A stretch of 64,000 nt of DNA from Meconema thalassinum (lineage: Eukaryota > Arthropoda > Insecta > Orthoptera > Tettigoniidae): NCBI GenBank assembly GCA_946902985.2, contig OX336389.2:130049572-130113571 (forward strand), written 5' to 3'. The translations under genes and the position numbers were made by a program. Numbering within the stretch: the first letter of the stretch is position 1; every line of letters starts with the position of its first letter. Of the stretch, positions 1 to 12,023 are shown piece by piece. Under the pieces are notes generated by a model. The model was given only the letters and a program-made list of their open reading frames with translations. It did not search any database and was not told the origin of the DNA.

Positions 1-1663
1 TCACCAATATTTCAAAAATTCGAAAAATGCACGATAAAATGAAGAAAATCATCTTATAATAATACATTCACCAATATTTCAAAAATGACATCTGAAGCTC
101 AAACTGAAAAGTCAATCAAAATAGATTTCTAGCACTTAACAAAAGGTTTATGTTCATAGCTACCAGCTTCTTCTTAACTCTGAGAGACGTAACTCCCTCA
201 TATAAAGCTGTGACATTACTAAATTGGGAAAAAAATGATCTTAAAAAGCTGAATTCTCTAAAATATGACCAAAAAATCTACCAAACTTAAAAAAATGCTC
301 TTAAAATGGAAAAATAGCAAAAAAAATAATGCAAAAATGTGCAAAATAAAAATGACATATTTGCATACGGGGAGGCCCGTCCGGAGTTTCTATGTACTTC
401 AGCATTGTTTTAGACAGCTCAGTAAAAAGATGACATGTCATCAACATCCGGGCCCTACTTATGACCTTTGCAAGCAAGGCACCTTATCTGTTTCTCCTCT
501 CTTACACAATTTCGTGTCAATTGCTCAATTAAAACCTGACATTGATTTTGAAGTTTTGGTAGTATGCTCAGCCACCATCTTGTTTATGAATAAATGGAAC
601 CTACTTGCCACTAGAACGATGGCGAACTAGTATTCGTTAACTTTAGCGCACTGCCCGTTATTAACTTAGTTCCATGCACTGCTATTGTAATCACAATAAC
701 ACAGGTTAACAGATAAATTCATACACATCCAAGAACATGTAACTGATGACTACGATGCCCAAACACTCAGAACAAGACATGGACTATCTTGTTATTCCTG
801 CTTTTATGGGTTCGTGGTTGAGGTAAGATAAGTCAACGTTGCGCGTGGCTCTTACGGCTGGATGTCTAACCTGGTGTCAATGAGTGGAGTTCATGAGATA
901 TGAGCCATATAAATAAGAATAGAACAGGGTGAGTCGCAGGGAGGAAGTGGCTATGGCTATGGCATACCATAACTCACAGTTCTGGTATTCTTGGAGCTAA
1001 AACATGGATGAATTGGCAATTTTGTGGTATTTGTGGATAATTTCTTAATCAAAAGAAAATAGGGTCCAAATTCAGTGAGAATCTGAAAATTATATTTCTG
1101 GTGTAAAATACTGTACAACTCTCAGATTACGGGGCGAAAGCTGGCTTTGTGTAAGGAAAAGGAATCATCCCAGAATTTTCACAGATTTTGGTTGGGAAAC
1201 ATCTCTTCCCCCACTACTGCACTTCCTGTCCGTCTATGAAACGCTGTCTTTAGTTACATACCGAGTGATAGGGTCCTGCATGGCCACAACCAGCTGGATG
1301 CTCTACCCTGAAGCACTCTTGTAAGAAGTAAGCCACATGCAAAACTGACGTAGTGACCTTACCACAAAGAGTATAGTTGAATGATCTTGTAATGTACATT
1401 AAATGTTGTACCCCATATAAGTCTGCCCGGTTACTAACTTTCGCAATAATTCCGCTTTTGCACCCAGGGGAATTGATTGGAACATTAGAAAAATACGCCC
1501 TTCCACCATCTTGAATATATAGAATAGTTTATCTTGCGCCTCCTGCAGCGAAAGCCATTTATGTGAGACGACATATTTACTGCGCTTCGTCATTGTAACT
1601 GTAATAAATAGTGGATTTTTGACATTAATGGCTTGAATATTCAAAATGGCGGCTGCGTGCTAT
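1..1663. other. AT-rich stretch without recognisable gene
   Basis: No coding feature is supported; open frames here are short and match no family I know. A short direct duplication (tcaccaatatttc at 1 and again near 70) is visible. About 455-600 resembles 1955-2060, sharing the run agtatgctcagccaccatct, so both are pieces of one dispersed repeat of unknown type. Confidence 0.4.
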
Positions 1664-1675
1664 ATCCAGTGTGAT

Positions 1676-1917
1676 GATGATGATGATCGTGTGGCCTCCG
1701 GAGAGGCCGAGTGCAAGTCTTTCTACATGACGCCCGTGGGCACCCTGCGCTTCATAATGAGGATGAAATGATGATGAAGATATCACATACACCCAGTCCC
1801 CGAGCTACTGGAATTAACCCCAGGAGATTAAAATCCCTGATGGCTCAGCCGGGAATCGAACCCGGGGCATATCCGTCCAAAGCCTAGCATGCTAACTATT
1901 TAGCCACGGAGCCGGAC
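1676..1917 (-). mobile_element. tRNA-derived SINE with 12-bp TSD (family A)
   Basis: Read on the minus strand, the right end is tRNA-like: an A-box-like TGGCTAAATAGT near 1900, then a perfect B box GGTTCGATTCC near 1855. The body is unrelated and ends in a (GAT)n-type tail at the left. The element is flanked by the identical 12-mer atccagtgtgat at 1664-1675 and 1918-1929, the target-site duplication expected from LINE-driven insertion. It is a pol III-type retroposon, not a tRNA gene, and has no coding capacity. Confidence 0.85.
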
Positions 1918-1954
1918 ATCCAGTGTGATAATCTTACGAATATTGCAAGTGATG

Positions 1955-2065
1955 CAACATATGTGTTTCTCCCCTCTTACAAAGTTCTGTTTTAATTGCT
2001 GAATTGGATTCTGACTCATTGATTTTGAAGTTTTAATAGTATGCTCAGCCACCATCTTGCTTATA
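1955..2065. repeat. Dispersed repeat, second copy of 455-600
   Basis: This stretch shares long near-identical runs with about 480-600, ending with the agtatgctcagccaccatct motif. The MITE at 2066 sits immediately after it, at a TA. The repeat family is not identified. Confidence 0.5.
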
Positions 2066-2439
2066 CAGGGTGAACAAAAAATTCCGCACTCAGAAGTCGG
2101 CATGCGGTCCCTCGTCGAAATTCACGACAAAAGTGTATGTTGCAAAACCTAGTCCCGCCAATAGGTTTAACAGAAATGCGTGTTAAGAAATGAGGCTCGG
2201 GCAACGCTGTAATTGCATGCAGCGTGGCCAAAAGCAGGTCGCAGGAGCTCGGCGCTCCGCAGGAACTTTCTCTGTACATTCCGATGCACTGCAGGATGTG
2301 ACAGTGTTGCCAGCTTCTCGTTTTCATACTTGTGTTTTCAAACAGCACCCGATCCGATTTTGCTATTGAAACTTTTGTCTTGCAATTGGATGAGGAATCG
2401 CTTGCCGACCTCCAAGTGCGGCATTTTTTGTTCACCCTG
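2066..2439. mobile_element. 374-bp MITE, mariner-like TIRs, TA TSD
   Basis: The two ends are inverted repeats of about 38 bp. The left begins CAGGGTGAACAAAAAATTCC and the right is its complement with a few changes. TA flanks both sides (2064-2065, 2440-2441). CAGGGTG ends with TA duplication are typical of mariner/Tc1-like elements of insects. The interior shows no transposase motifs, so this is a non-autonomous derivative. Open frames of 60-137 codons here cross the inverted repeats and are not genes. Confidence 0.8.
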
Positions 2440-2513
2440 TATAGCGAGGGTATTCTTTTGCCTTTGGCATACAATGTTCATATCCTGTTCATCAATAATG
2501 CTAATTTGAGTTA

Positions 2514-3965
2514 GTAGGGGGGTAGTGGTGCTTCTAGGCCACTCCAGAACACCTGTGGTAGATCAAATTTCACATGAACTTGCATTTTGTCACGTACGAA
2601 GCAAGACAGGATGTAACTTGTTTAGCCCTCATGTGGTTTCACACATGTTCACATGCATTTCGCTCTTCCCTGCCACCACAATGGTCAGATTATTTCACCT
2701 TCAAGCGTCTTGGTCATTTTTCCATTGCACCTGTTGTCAAGTCGGATCAACGCCTTCCAATAAGCTCAAATGACATTCACCTGCTGCTCGTCTGCAAGTT
2801 TGTTTTCTCTACTCGCTTCGATCAACATAGAACAAAGTTCTCATCACCGTTTACACGTCAAAGGTAAAATGTGTGAAAAAACGCACCCTCGCTCTGTCAT
2901 AAACCGACCCGTCGAAATATCGATTGATCTATTGAACACAACCACCGTGGTTAGCGACAGGTTCGTTGAAACACCCACACCCAGCCGTATCGTCTCTCTC
3001 AACCACCACGCTTCATAAACATTATAAACAGGTAAAGAAAAAAAATTCAACATGTATGGCGTTAGGCCCTTTGTGAATTATTTTTTGGAAAACATATCTA
3101 CCACATTTGAAAGGAGGCGTTAGCCCGAGTCCTAGGACACTTCGTACACGTCTCTAGCGTTATTGGTCCGTGAGATATCGGCAAAATCACAAAAAACACG
3201 TGTTTACCCCAAAATCGAGTTTCCATTTTTTTTAAATTACAACGAGTGGTCCATAGCAAAGAGGACGTCACTCCGAGTTCTTTGACCCGTCGTACACGCC
3301 TCTATCATAATTGATTCGCGAGATATTAAAAGCGGATGACCTTTTAGTTTTGGTATTTTCTTTAAATAAAGAGGCTATAGGAAAGTAGGGGGCGTCACTA
3401 CGAGTGCTAGGACACCCTTTATGTTCTAATCCCATGGTTGGTTAGCGAGATATCAGGTTCGGGGCCGATACGAGGAGGGTTCAAAAAGAAGTGGTGCAGC
3501 CATGTCATCATCCCACGAATACAGGTTTTCATCCTAGAGACTTGAAATTTATTTTGGGAGTAGAGGAGATAGGGATCATTGATTTACATCAAACAAACTG
3601 TTTTGTAAACTTCCTAGTTTCCAAAATATAGGATTTTCAAAATTCGAGTGTTTTCAAAAAAACATAAAAAATAAAAAGGTTTTATTACAAAAAATAAAGG
3701 TCATAAAGACCATTCGTTTGATCTATGGCACAACGTTCTACCATGTTTGGTTTTCAAACTATCACCAACTTTCGAAAACAAAAATTTCAAAATAATTCAA
3801 AAATATAGCGAGTGGTCCATAGGAAAGAGGACGTCAGCTCAAGTCCAATGAGACCTCATTTGTCAAAATCGGACCATGCGTTCGAGAGATATTTAACATG
3901 GCTGAGGCTTAGTAGTGGGGCAAATAGGGTTCTGGAGTGGCCTAGAAGCACCACTACCCCCCTAC
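2514..3965. mobile_element. 1.45-kb non-autonomous DNA transposon, 37-bp TIRs, 8-bp TSD
   Basis: The left end GTAGGGGGGTAGTGGTGCTT is repeated in perfect complement at the right end over about 37 bp. The identical 8-mer ttgagtta lies at 2506-2513 and 3966-3973. An 8-bp TSD fits hAT, P or Merlin-type superfamilies, but the terminal G-run does not match a canonical hAT end, so the superfamily is open. No transposase is encoded. The interior contains about four diverged ~100-bp units, each combining gag-tggtccatag, gacgtca and a gagatat motif (around 3100, 3240, 3365 and 3805). Confidence 0.75.
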
Positions 3966-4213
3966 TTGAGTTATTGTATTTCTAAAATACATATATTTAT
4001 TTGTTTGTATATTTTATAAATTCTGGATGGCCCCTTCGCGCTATATTAATTTTAATATTAGGGTTGTATGGTAGGCTACTCTTTTCTCACTAAATGTTGC
4101 GTAGTTGTGCTATTATATCGTGAGGTCAAGTTAAGCGCAGCCACCATCATCCACGTAGGCTACGGCGTCGCTGTTATTTTAACTTGGTCATTAAAAGACA
4201 TTACATGGTTTTA

Positions 4214-5219
4214 CAGGACGCCCGAGTATGTTCTCCGCAGTGGGTACGTGCAGCCGTGAGGGGTTGAGTCATGAGTTTTAGTTGGCTGCACTGCACTGTG
4301 TCCTTCAAAGCGGGACTTCCCCGTGTGAGCTGTCGTTGTGCATCGCGATAAGCGCGCGAGCCTGCAGCGTTTATTACAGTCAGCGAGCGTTCGGATAGAT
4401 TATTATTGGAAGAGTGCAACAGTATACAGGCGGTAATGTTTACTACTGAAGAGAGGGTATTTTTTTTGGTGGAATACGTTTTTTCGCGAAGGCGATCGGT
4501 TTACCGAAAATGTAAAATTAAGATTTCAGGCGCGGTTTCCTAATTCAAAGTGTCCAAACCGTGATACCATTCGGGATTTGGTAAGTAAATTTCGTGTGAC
4601 TGGCTAAGTTCACGATGTACCGAGAACAGGCAGGCCTACGCTTTTAAAAGACGAAAAACTTGATGAAATCTCCGATATAATGCTGCCAAGCCCAAGTAAA
4701 TCAACACGAAAATTAGCTCAACAAACAGGAATCTCCAAGTCGACAGCACATAAAGCTGTAAGAGACAAGCTTCAGTTGTTCCCTTATAGTGGGCGATGTA
4801 TGGAAGATAGAGATATGCTCTCCCGGATATTTTGTAGAACTTTTCATGCTGAACAATTCTTACACTCATAGTATTTAGATATTTTTAACGGTTTGCCCAG
4901 CGTAAGCTTACAAAGCGCTCGGACGCCAGTTTTTTTTTGTCGACTATTCCACTAAAATCGTTACTGCTCGGCTTCCTTTGATCATAAATAAATTATTTTA
5001 TACAGAAATCATACTCGATATATCCTTTACAGAATGGTGAAAACCGCATCTAAATCCATCCAGTGGTTCTTGAGTTTACCAGTAACATCCAAGAAACGGG
5101 GACCTTGTTTTATACTAAGTAGAGATGATGCAAGCGGCAGCCGTGCTACCGACGTAACTGCTGTAGCTAGCTCTCGCAGACGCATGTAGGCGCTGCGGAG
5201 AATATTCCCGGACTCACTG
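4214..5219 (+). mobile_element. DUF4817-type TA transposon, internally deleted, copy 1
   Basis: Imperfect ~40-bp terminal inverted repeats: the left starts CAGGACGCCCGAG and the right, complemented, CAGTGAGTCCGGG; both share TTCTCCGCAG. TA flanks at 4212-4213 and 5220-5221 indicate a mariner/Tc1-type target duplication. The element is about 1,006 bp and is almost co-linear with 13498-14510. It encodes only the N-terminal helix-turn-helix of a transposase; the catalytic DDE part is absent in both copies. Confidence 0.85.
4436..4870 (+). pseudogene. Transposase N-terminus (DUF4817-like HTH), broken
   Basis: The frame starts at the ATG shared with copy 2 (13732). It would encode an HTH region containing FPNSKCPNRDTIR, a GTGRP-type hinge and a second helix set around QQTGISKSTAHKAVRD, as in insect mariner-like DNA-binding domains. 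Breaks: an extra T in the run near 4480 shifts the frame, and an in-frame TAA lies at 4605-4607 where copy 2 has TCA. After LQLFPY the sequence jumps to unrelated 3' material, so the DDE domain was deleted. Pseudogene, no predicted function. Confidence 0.8.
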
Positions 5220-5304
5220 TACAATACTGTTAAAATTCGTTATTGTATCTTAAAAGTTTGTTGAGCTATTATTTATCATATTCTATATTTCCAAGAAGGC
5301 CGGC

Positions 5305-5496
5305 TGTGTCTCAAGTTGCAGGATCAAATCTTGGCGCAGTCAGTTGGCATTCGAGGGTAAGTATATGCGAGTGATCCGTGCCAGAAGGTATACTGGCACG
5401 TTAAAGATCCCCTTTCGGGCAAAGGTTTGGCATCCCGGCATTATAAAAAGCCCCAGTAGTTAAAAGGGACGTAAAATTAATAACATTATTATTATC
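5305..5496 (+). mobile_element. SINE fragment (family B), 5'-truncated
   Basis: A B-box-like GGATCAAATC near 5320 is followed by a body (actggcacgttaaagatccc) that closely matches the complement of the SINE at 12968-13200. The tail is (ATT)n ending near 5496. The A-box part is missing or too diverged. No clear TSD was found. Confidence 0.6.
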
Positions 5497-6097
5497 TCAT
5501 AATATACTCTTTTAATTATAAGGTGTGTGCTCCTTTTATGTGTACGGTTTTCTGAATTCATTTGAGTTTCTCACAATGGCATCATACATGACACTAACGG
5601 TTCCAGCGCATAAACCCATCATATCGGTCTACTATACTACTGTATTACAAACTGGGATCGATATTTGCATTTTGAGTATAACCCGCGGATTGCATCGAAC
5701 TACATTGTTAGGGAATGGCAGACCACACAAGTTTACCATAGTTACCGGCAGTTAGCTCTGCACTTCACCATCCCTCTCCCCCGGCTTACTACAGCAGCGT
5801 AAAAACATTTGCCACGCTCAGTGTGTCTGTGTCTGAGTGTGAGAACCTATTGTCACGTACGTCAATGTTCTCAGATAGGGAAGCACAGTATTCGGCACAC
5901 TCCCCGCACCGCTCTACATCACACTCCACTGCTCAGCTATCAAGGTCAAGTGCACATCTAAACGCTGGTAACTGTGCACTACTCTATCGAATGCGGAATT
6001 ATATTGGATGGTAAGTTTCGCTCGTCAAGTGAGCACAAAATACTCCCGTTTCTACAGAGTCGGACAAGGGGTGAGATGAGTGCATATGCAGAGTAGG
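5497..6097. other. No recognisable feature
   Basis: Small open frames exist (up to 76 codons) but none shows a family motif. Nothing can be assigned. Confidence 0.4.
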
Positions 6098-6105
6098 CCT
6101 ATAGT

Positions 6106-8664
6106 GAGTCCTGCGCGGATAAACTAAGCGTTACCGCATCCGCCCCGCATCCGCATGAGTGTTACATGCATCCGCCCCGCATCCGCATGACCGTTATCTG
6201 CATCCACCCCGCATCCGCATGACTGTTATCTGCATCCGCCCCACATCCGCATGACTGTTATCTGCATCCGCCCCACATCCGCATGACTGTTATCTGCATC
6301 CGCCCCACATCCGCATGAATGTTATCTGCATCCGCCCCGCACCCGCATAACTGTTATCTGCATCCGCCCCACATCCGCATGACTGTTATCTGCATCCGCC
6401 TCGCATCCGCATGACTGTTATCTGCATGCGCCCGGCATCCGCATGACTGTTATCTGCATCCGCCCCGCATCCGCATGACTGTTATCTGCATCCGCCCCGC
6501 ATCCGCATGAATGTTATAGGCTATGCATCTTCCCCACACCCGAATGACTGTTATCTGCATCCATCCCGCATCCGCATGAATGTTATATGCATCCGCCCCG
6601 CATCCGCATAACTGTTATCTGCATCTGCCTCGCATCCGCATGACTGTTATCTGCATCCGCCCCGCATCCGCATGACTGTTATCTGCATCCGCCCCGCATC
6701 CGCATGACTGTTATCTGCATCCGCCCCGCACCCGCATGACTGTTATCTGCATCAGCCTCGCATCCGCATGACTGTTATCTGCATCCGCCCAGCATCCGCA
6801 TGAATGTTATATGCATCCGCCCCACATCCGCATGACTGTTATCTGCATCCGCCCCGCATCCGCATGAATGTTATATGCATCCGCCCCGCACCCGCATGAC
6901 TGTTATCTGCATCCGCCCCGCATCCGCATGAATGTTATATGCATTCGCCCCGCATCCGCATGACTGTTATCTGCATCCGCCCCGCATCCGCATGACTGTT
7001 ATCTGCATCCGCCCCGCATCCGCATGACTGTTATCTGCATCCGCCCCACATCCGCATGACTGTTATCTGCATCCGCCCCACATCCGCATGACTGTTATCT
7101 GCATCCGCCCCACATCCGCATGAATGTTATATGCATTCGCCCCGCACCCGCATGAATGTTATCTGCATCCGCCCCGCATCCGCATGACTGTTATCTGCAT
7201 CCGCCCCGCATCCGCATGACTGTTATCTGCATCAGCCTCGCATCCGCATGACTGTTATCTGCATCCGCCCAGCATCCGCATGAATGTTATATGCATCCGC
7301 CCCACATCCGCATGACTGTTATCTGCATCCGCCCTGCATCCGCATGAATGTTATATGCATCCGCCCCGCACCCGCATGACTGTTATCTGCATCCGCCCCG
7401 CATCCGCATGAATGTTATTTGCATTCGCCCCGCACCCGCATGACTGTTATCTGCATCCGCCCCGCATCCGCATGACTGTTATCTGCATCCGCCCCGCATC
7501 CGCATGACTGTTATCTGCATCCGCCCCACATCCGCATGACTGTTATCTGCATCCGCCCCACATCCGCATGACTGTTATCTGCATCCGCCCCACATCCGCA
7601 TGAATGTTATCTGCATCCGCCCCGCACCCGCATAACTGTTATCTGCATCCGCCCCACATCCGCATGACTGTTATCTGCATCCGCCTCGCATCCTCATGAC
7701 TGTTATCTGCATGCGCCCGGCATCCGCATGACTGTTATCTGCATCCTCCCCGCATCCGCATGACTGTTATCTGCATCCGCCCCGCATCCGCATGAATGTT
7801 ATAGGCTATGCATCTTCCCCACACCCGAATGACTGTTATCTGCATCCATCCCGCATCCGCATGAATGTTATATGCATCCGCCCCGCATCCGCATAACTGT
7901 TATCTGCATCTGCCTCGCATCCGCATGACTGTTATCTGCATGCGCCCCGCATCCGCATGACTGTTATCTGCATCCGCCCCACATCCGCAAGACTGTTATC
8001 TGCATCCGCCCCGCATCCGCATGAATGTTATAGGCTAAGCATCTGCTCCACACCCGCATGACTGTTATCTGCATGCAGCCCGCATCCGCATGAATGTTAT
8101 ATGCATCCGCCCCGCATCCGCATAACTGTTATCTGAATCCGCTCCGCATCCGCATGGCTGTTATCCCCATCCGCCCCACAACCGCATAACTGTTATCTGC
8201 ATCCGCCCCGCATCCTCACGACTGTTATCCGCAGCATCCGCCTCGCATCCGTATAATTGTTATCCGCATCCGCACGTTTGTAATCCATATCTACAGACAT
8301 AAATAATATTAAAGCAATAAATTTAGACATTTGTGGAGAAAGTCGTTCCCCTAGGCTATGTATGTCATGGGTAATGTTTAAAATGAATGTTATACAGCCA
8401 GAATTGCAACCCTTTTCAGTTCGGAGTGTTAATTATGCTTAATGACATATAATGTGAGTGAAATTAGCTTAAGTCATCATCTAACATTTGTCATGAAAAG
8501 AACGGAAAAATATTATATGACATAGAGAAAAACATCCGGATTCTAGTAGTGATATTAAAGAAATTCGGATGGTAACTTATTTTAAAAACTAAATCCACAT
8601 GGCAAAATATTTTGCAGATAGCCGCGTGTTTATCCGCGGATATCCGCATCCGCGAAGGGCTTTA
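6106..8664. mobile_element. hAT-like non-autonomous element carrying a satellite
   Basis: The identical 8-mer cctatagt lies at 6098-6105 and 8665-8672, matching the 8-bp TSD of hAT transposons. The enclosed ends are imperfect inverted repeats: the left reads gagtcctgCGCGGAT, and the complement of the right reads taaagcccttCGCGGATGCGG. CGCGGAT/ATCCGCGGATAT ends like these occur in hAT elements. Between them lie the 32-bp satellite (6133-8276) and a ~390-bp AT-rich unique tail. No transposase is visible. The termini are imperfect and not canonical CAG-type, so the call is moderate. Confidence 0.6.
6133..8276. repeat. 32-bp tandem satellite, ~67 copies, with higher-order structure
   Basis: The unit is gactgttatctgcatccgcc followed by ccgcatccgcat (32 bp). 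Variants (gaatgttatatgcat, cataactgtt, atcagcctcg, ataggctatg) are arranged non-randomly. The block containing atcagcctcg at 6751 recurs at 7231, exactly 480 bp (15 units) later, and matches almost base for base over several hundred bases. The ataggctatg variant at 6516 recurs at 7801 (1,285 bp = 40 units plus 5), with matching neighbours. Copies degrade toward the right edge. Confidence 0.97.
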
Positions 8665-8952
8665 CCTATAGTTTCTAAGGCTGGATGCATCTCCCGACAG
8701 CAATTCCATCAAAAAGCTTACTGGGAGTTTAAATGAATGGGTATCATTGGATATAGGCAAAGAGTTTCAAGGAAATGACCACGGACTATTGAAGGGGAAT
8801 ATCCCATCATTTGTTTGAAGGTGAAAATGGGAAACTAAGTTGGGGGATATATCCTGGACAAATGGCTCAGCTACTGCTGTCAATCTCTTAATAGGAAATG
8901 ATTGGTATGTATTTCTTCACCAGGCACAACTTAATTCTATCCTGAACGGCTG

Positions 8953-9322
8953 TTTTTGCTTTGTTTTTTTTTTGTTTTGTTTAGCTTATGGCTTTTAGTT
9001 CCGGGAGTGTCCTAGGACATGTTTTGCTCGCCAGAGTTTGTAGCTGCTTCGATGCGGACACCCATTGGGTGAGCTACAAATACCGTCTCGTGTGGAGTGT
9101 TGTCGGGGAAGGAATGTGTTAATGTAAGGAAGAGGAATTGTAAGGTAGCGGCTGTGGCCTATAGTTACGGACCAACCCCGGCATTTGCCTGGGAGGAAGA
9201 TGGGAAACCACAGAAAAACATCCTCAAGGTTTCCGACGGGGGGGGGTTCGAACATCCTCGCCTGCCGGTTGTGAGAGACTGCCAGCAACCACGCCGTAAC
9301 GACCACGACTAACTCACCCGGT
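8953..9322 (-). mobile_element. tRNA-derived SINE (family C), 8-bp TSD
   Basis: On the minus strand the head lies at the right (GTGAGTTAGTCGTGGTCGTTACGG), with a B-box-like TGTTCGAACCCC near 9250. The tail, complemented, is A-rich and adjoins the left edge (T-rich run 8957-8980). The 8-mer aacggctg flanks the element at 8945-8952 and 9323-9330. A second copy lies at 56542-56882 in the opposite orientation. Confidence 0.8.
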
Positions 9323-9330
9323 AACGGCTG

Positions 9331-10502
9331 ATAAAGGAACTCAATGTTTCATCACTTGCATATCACACTGTACAGTATGTTAGTAGACTTCATTCTCCTG
9401 GATAAATTTGAAATCTTGAACACATTAAGACTGTTCTCAAGACAGTGATGCGTGTGTATGAAATGTCTAAATCTAGGTAGTTTACTGGAAAAGCACAAAT
9501 CGCAAGCGGAAAAACAAATAAACGCCTGGATGTGTGAAAGAAAACTGCAATTACAATAAAAGTTTCAAAAATTCTAGATAAAAACTCAGGAAAATATTGC
9601 CTTTCTTTAAGAAAAGCACAAATAAACTTGGTAATGATGGAAACATAAGGCCGTAACTTATGTTCCAATATTTTAGCCATTTTTTTCTTTCCTTCTCTTT
9701 TATTCTTTGCTCTTGAAGCAGAGTGGAGCTTACCTTATGTGAGTTGACGAAAACTCCTCCTCGTTGTCGCTCCTTATAAAGCTTGCAATCATTCCACAGC
9801 CTGTGCAGACTAGCTGTACTGTTATATAGGTTATGTGCTGGCAACGGGAAGAGAGCGACACTTTTGTCAATACAGCCGCCTTTTGCTTCGTTCGACTCAA
9901 ACCTATAAAGACCACTCGTGTCATTTTGGAATGACGAAACTTTTGCTCCCATTTCTGGATGGGAACTTTCTTTTTGCCTTTTTCTCTCCTCCTATTTCTT
10001 ATCCCCACCTCTCTCGTATACTTTTCTCTCTTCTTCTCCCTCGTGGCTCACACCATTCACCCTCCCTTACCCTCATATGACTTCCCCACTTCAACAAAGT
10101 GAGAAATCAATTTTTACTACATAATCACGATTTGCATTATAGAGCGTTATTTGTAGCCGTGTAAATTCTACTTAGATACGGTAAGTGGTTTCTCGGCAAT
10201 ACTGGCTAAAGTCTGTGCGGTATTCATAAACATATTTTTAACACCAAGCAATAATTCTTATTAACATAGGAGTACACAAATCACTGATTAATATCTGGTA
10301 GAGCAGAGTTAATTTCAGTCATAATTCATTTTCTACATCACCGCTGACAACTGTCCATCATTTTCCATTAAACTCACACATACATATGCTGCCAAAGAAA
10401 ATGTGTTGTCCTCTCCAGAACAAAACAACCAATGAAATGTGGGGCAATAATAACTAATTTACGTAAATTTACGTAAAGAATAATAATAATCCATAATATA
10501 GC
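9331..10502. other. No recognisable feature; polypyrimidine patch
   Basis: No family motif was found on either strand. About 9955-10080 is strongly C/T-rich on the plus strand, which creates several overlapping open frames rich in Ser, Leu and Pro. These look compositional, not coding. Confidence 0.4.
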
Positions 10503-10868
10503 TTTGGGCTTAACTGTGCTGGAGTATATAAGATTCCATTTTCCTGTGGTTACGTATATATAGGACAGACATGTAGGAGAATCAAAACAAAGGTCAATGA
10601 ACATCGTAGGCATTTACGTCTTAGCTAACCAGAGAAGTCTGCGGTGGCTGAAGATGCCATACAGAATGACCATCGAATTCTTTTTGATGAAACTTCTGTC
10701 ATCTGTATGGAGAAACATTTCACAACTCGTACGATTCGGGAGGCGATTGAAATAAGTCAACAACCACACAACTTTAATAGAGGTGATGGTTATCCCTTAA
10801 ATAAATCATGGCTGCCCTCGATAGTTTCATTACAAACATCCTCTTGGTCTCAGGAGCTCATGGGGTAA
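10503..10868 (+). pseudogene. Penelope-like element C-terminus: GIY-YIG nuclease domain
   Basis: The frame reads a GVY (10521-10529) then YIG (about 10557), followed by GQT and an Arg/Lys helix with EHRR. This is the GIY-YIG nuclease layout found after the reverse transcriptase in Penelope-like elements. Downstream AEDAIQNDH, the IREAIEI helix and NRGDGYPLNKSW match the conserved tail of that family (catalytic Glu region included). One in-frame TAA at 10626-10628 breaks it. No RT is present upstream, as in typical 5'-truncated copies. The product would nick DNA for target-primed integration. Confidence 0.85.
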
Positions 10869-11405
10869 CTATTTGTTTCGGCATGGCTTCCTATCTTATA
10901 CCATTCATCTATGGAGTGTATGCCATTGTTTACTCACTCCTTCTTTGTTGACAAACCTTGAAAAAGGAACAAGCAGTTGTCTCGAATCGTCGGCTTTTCA
11001 AATTCCAGTCGACCTAATAGCCCCAAAAATATATTATGGTGTAGCATTTCATGAAGCTGAATGGGTGCTTTGGAGCGCTTGTGTGGTGGAGTCTTGAACT
11101 TGGTATGTGAGAGTGTGCTAGTCTTGGTGTTCCATAGAGGAGGAGCTGGTCGAGAGGGAGTGTCAACTCTGGGGATTCCCGAGAGATGAATAAGATAATA
11201 GTGGAGGTATCAAATGGATGTTAAATAAAGGAAGGAGTTGATTTAGGTTATTGGTGATTATAAAAGAAAAGATATCGTGTGAGAAATAGTCGTGAAGGAG
11301 GATATACTTGGTTATTCTGTCTTATATAATACGTCGTATTGGTTGTAATATTACGGCTTCTTCTATAGCTCCTCCAAAGAAGTAAAATCTAAATAAATGA
11401 GAAAT
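10869..11405. other. Probable Penelope 3' flank, otherwise featureless
   Basis: Follows the GIY-YIG frame and may be its 3' untranslated tail; no end, TSD or poly-A tract could be defined. No other feature seen. Confidence 0.3.
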
Positions 11406-11416
11406 AGATTGATGAT

Positions 11417-11749
11417 GAAAATGAAAATCCACAGTCTGCTTCCAGTCTCCGACCGGGTCAGGAATGGAATGAATGAAGCCCCCATCTAGCGGCGAGGATA
11501 TGGACTGTGCCGGCTGAAGAAGCCTGTCGCACTCCTCTGGGGCAATGATTAAATGAATGACAGATGCAATGAAATGATAGTGGAGAGTGTTGCTGGAATG
11601 ATATTTTGACAGGGAAAACCGGAGTACCCGGAGAAAAACCGTCTGCCTCCGTTTTGTCCAGCACAGATCTCACATGGAGTGACCGGGATTTGAACCACGG
11701 ACCCAGCGGTGAGAGGCCGGCGTGCTGCAGCCTAAGTCACGGAGGCTGC
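11417..11749 (-). mobile_element. tRNA-derived SINE (family D), 11-bp TSD
   Basis: On the minus strand the head has a matching A box (TGGCTTAGGC) and B box GGTTCAAATCC, then a ~250-bp body ending in a TTTTCATTTTCA-type tail at the left. The 11-mer agattgatgat occurs at 11406-11416 and 11750-11760, giving exact boundaries. One of five copies in the window (others 15702, 17090, 22283 and truncated 38191). Confidence 0.93.
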
Positions 11750-12023
11750 AGATTGATGATATAAATTGGAAATGATATCATTGTGACAGCATTACTGGTA
11801 CAAACTATATATACATCCCTTTATTCAACTAAATAGTAAGTAGCATTCCAATGATCTATGGTTATGTTACAGTATAATATTAACCTGCCTTGTTTACTGT
11901 AGTGTCCTGGTTGGTGATCAAAACACACCATCCCTGAGATGAATGAGTTCTTGTGTCTCTATCAAAATAATATTCGTTCATAGTATTCTATTTATTAAAT
12001 AGCGCCCTCCTGGTTTTATTATA

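Noticed and set aside
6133..8276. CRISPR-like array
   Set aside because: Regular 32-bp repeats without distinct spacers, in a eukaryotic context; it is a satellite.
9918..10124. Overlapping plus-strand frames in the polypyrimidine patch
   Set aside because: Explained by C/T-rich composition; no domain.
11680..11745. tRNA gene candidates (A/B boxes at this and other SINE heads)
   Set aside because: All are attached to SINE bodies, many flanked by TSDs, and do not fold as complete tRNAs by eye.
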